From the NCBI GenBank assembly GCA_029934695.1, contig JAOZLU010000318.1, positions 1-5,796 on the forward strand: a stretch of 5,796 nt of DNA. Reading direction: 5' to 3'. The DNA comes from Desulfobacterales bacterium (GTDB lineage Bacteria; Desulfobacterota; Desulfobacteria; Desulfobacterales; 4be13). Made by a program: the position numbers and the translations under genes. Numbering within the stretch: the stretch's first letter is position 1; every line of letters starts with the position of its first letter. Under the pieces are notes generated by a model, which was not told where the DNA came from, did no database searches, and was given only the letters and a program-made list of their open reading frames with translations. This document shows, piece after piece, positions 5,453-5,796 of the stretch.

Positions 5453-5516
5453 GGCACCGCCTGAAGGTGGAACTACAAACTTTAAGGCACCGCCTAAAGG
5501 CGGAACTACAAACTTT
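5453..5516 (+). repeat. Two tandem 31-nt hairpin repeats (GGCACCGCC... type)
   Basis: Copies at 5453-5483 and 5486-5516 are identical at 29 of 31 positions and separated by AA. Each has GGCA, a 6-bp stem-loop (CCGCCT, two-base centre, AGGCGG) and a tail AACTACAAACTTT. In copy 1 the stem has GGTGG, giving a G-U pair; in copy 2 it is fully Watson-Crick. The other difference is in the centre, so pairing is kept in both. The pair lies between the terminator and the next gene. Read on the minus strand, the unit begins AAAGTTTGTAG, recalling the GTTTGTAA of the 1591-1732 cluster. Confidence 0.85.
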
Positions 5517-5544
5517 TCGGGATTAAACCACATCTTTAGATTTT

Positions 5545-5796
5545 ATGGAAAAACAGAATAAAACACGATATCGGCTTAATCTGCGTTTACAGATTTACCT
5601 GATTTTATGCGGGCTGGTTTTGGTGGTTCTTTTGGGAGGTCTTGTCACAATCTGGCATACTTTCCATATAGAAAGACTGATGACATCTGTTATTGAAAAA
5701 TATATGGCAGCCTTTGAAATGGCCGAAGAAATGGACACAAAAAGATTATCCGGAGTGCGGAAATTGAGCGAAGCGGTTTTTCGCCCACATGACACA
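5545..5796 (+). CDS. N-terminus of a membrane sensor protein, probably histidine kinase (truncated by window end)
   Basis: The open frame runs from ATG at 5545 to the last base (84 codons) without a stop. Residues 1-15 are basic and polar (MEKQNKTRYRLNLRL). Residues about 17-37 form a hydrophobic membrane helix (IYLILCGLVLVVLLGGLVTIW). The remainder is a charged, probably helical stretch with AAFEMAEEMDTKRL (55-68). A basic start followed by one helix and a helical outer segment is typical of membrane-bound sensor histidine kinases or methyl-accepting proteins with an extracytoplasmic sensor. I favour a kinase, but no HAMP, HisKA or ATPase motif is inside the window. There is no clear Shine-Dalgarno. 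An in-frame TAA at 5524-5526 with no other start codon between it and 5545 fixes the ATG as the only start that keeps the membrane helix. Two hairpin repeats lie just upstream, in what may be its mRNA leader. Confidence 0.75.
   Translation, partial: MEKQNKTRYRLNLRLQIYLILCGLVLVVLLGGLVTIWHTFHIERLMTSVIEKYMAAFEMAEEMDTKRLSGVRKLSEAVFRPHDT

Noticed and set aside
5453..5516. Second terminator for the oxidoreductase transcript
   Set aside because: The stems are only 6 bp and are followed by AACTACAAAC rather than a T run. The true terminator at 5412-5444 precedes them.
5595..5795. 66-codon minus-strand open frame at the right end
   Set aside because: It is antisense to the plus-strand frame with a clear basic N-terminus and membrane helix, and has no domain of its own.

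Overview
The window looks like chromosomal DNA of an anaerobic Desulfobacterota-type bacterium, probably a Desulfobacterales member of the Desulfonema/Desulfococcus kind. This is inferred from the gene mix: a tungsten/molybdenum aldehyde:ferredoxin oxidoreductase of about 575 residues, a zinc-ribbon PilZ protein, and the start of a membrane sensor protein. The repeat-laden intergenic spaces fit the same picture. No rRNA, tRNA, CRISPR array, transposase or integrase is visible, so the assignment cannot be made firmer from this sequence.

Layout from left to right. On the minus strand lie a Zn-ribbon/PilZ protein (20-514) and an alpha/beta hydrolase (775-1503). They are separated by a 260-bp spacer carrying heptanucleotide-period repeats in inverted orientation. 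A 439-bp divergent spacer (1504-1942) follows. Its left part holds a cluster of GC-rich palindromic elements built on GGGTTTGTAACCC, and its right part is AT-rich and probably carries the promoter of the next gene. On the plus strand come a two-domain protein of unknown function with a C-terminal NTF2-like/lumazine-binding-like domain (1943-2683), then a class II aldolase/adducin-family protein that starts with TTG and lacks canonical metal-ligand histidines (2762-3406). A 250-bp leader containing another 7-nt-period repeat precedes the aldehyde:ferredoxin oxidoreductase (3657-5384), which ends at a textbook intrinsic terminator (5412-5444). After the terminator come two tandem copies of a 31-nt hairpin repeat, then the beginning of an inner-membrane sensor protein (5545 onward, cut by the window end).

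Functional links are modest. The 1943 and 2762 genes may be co-transcribed (78-bp gap, no terminator). The oxidoreductase looks like its own transcription unit: long leader, strong SD, strong terminator. PilZ suggests c-di-GMP signalling, and the last gene suggests a two-component or related sensory system. Nothing ties these genes into one pathway.

The most notable non-coding feature is the density and variety of short repeats: three heptamer-period tracts and two hairpin families. The two hairpin families share a GTTTGTA core and may be variants of one element. The most notable coding features are the degenerate aldolase-fold protein and the unknown-domain/NTF2 fusion. I see no convincing evidence of a complete new multi-gene system in these 5.8 kb.
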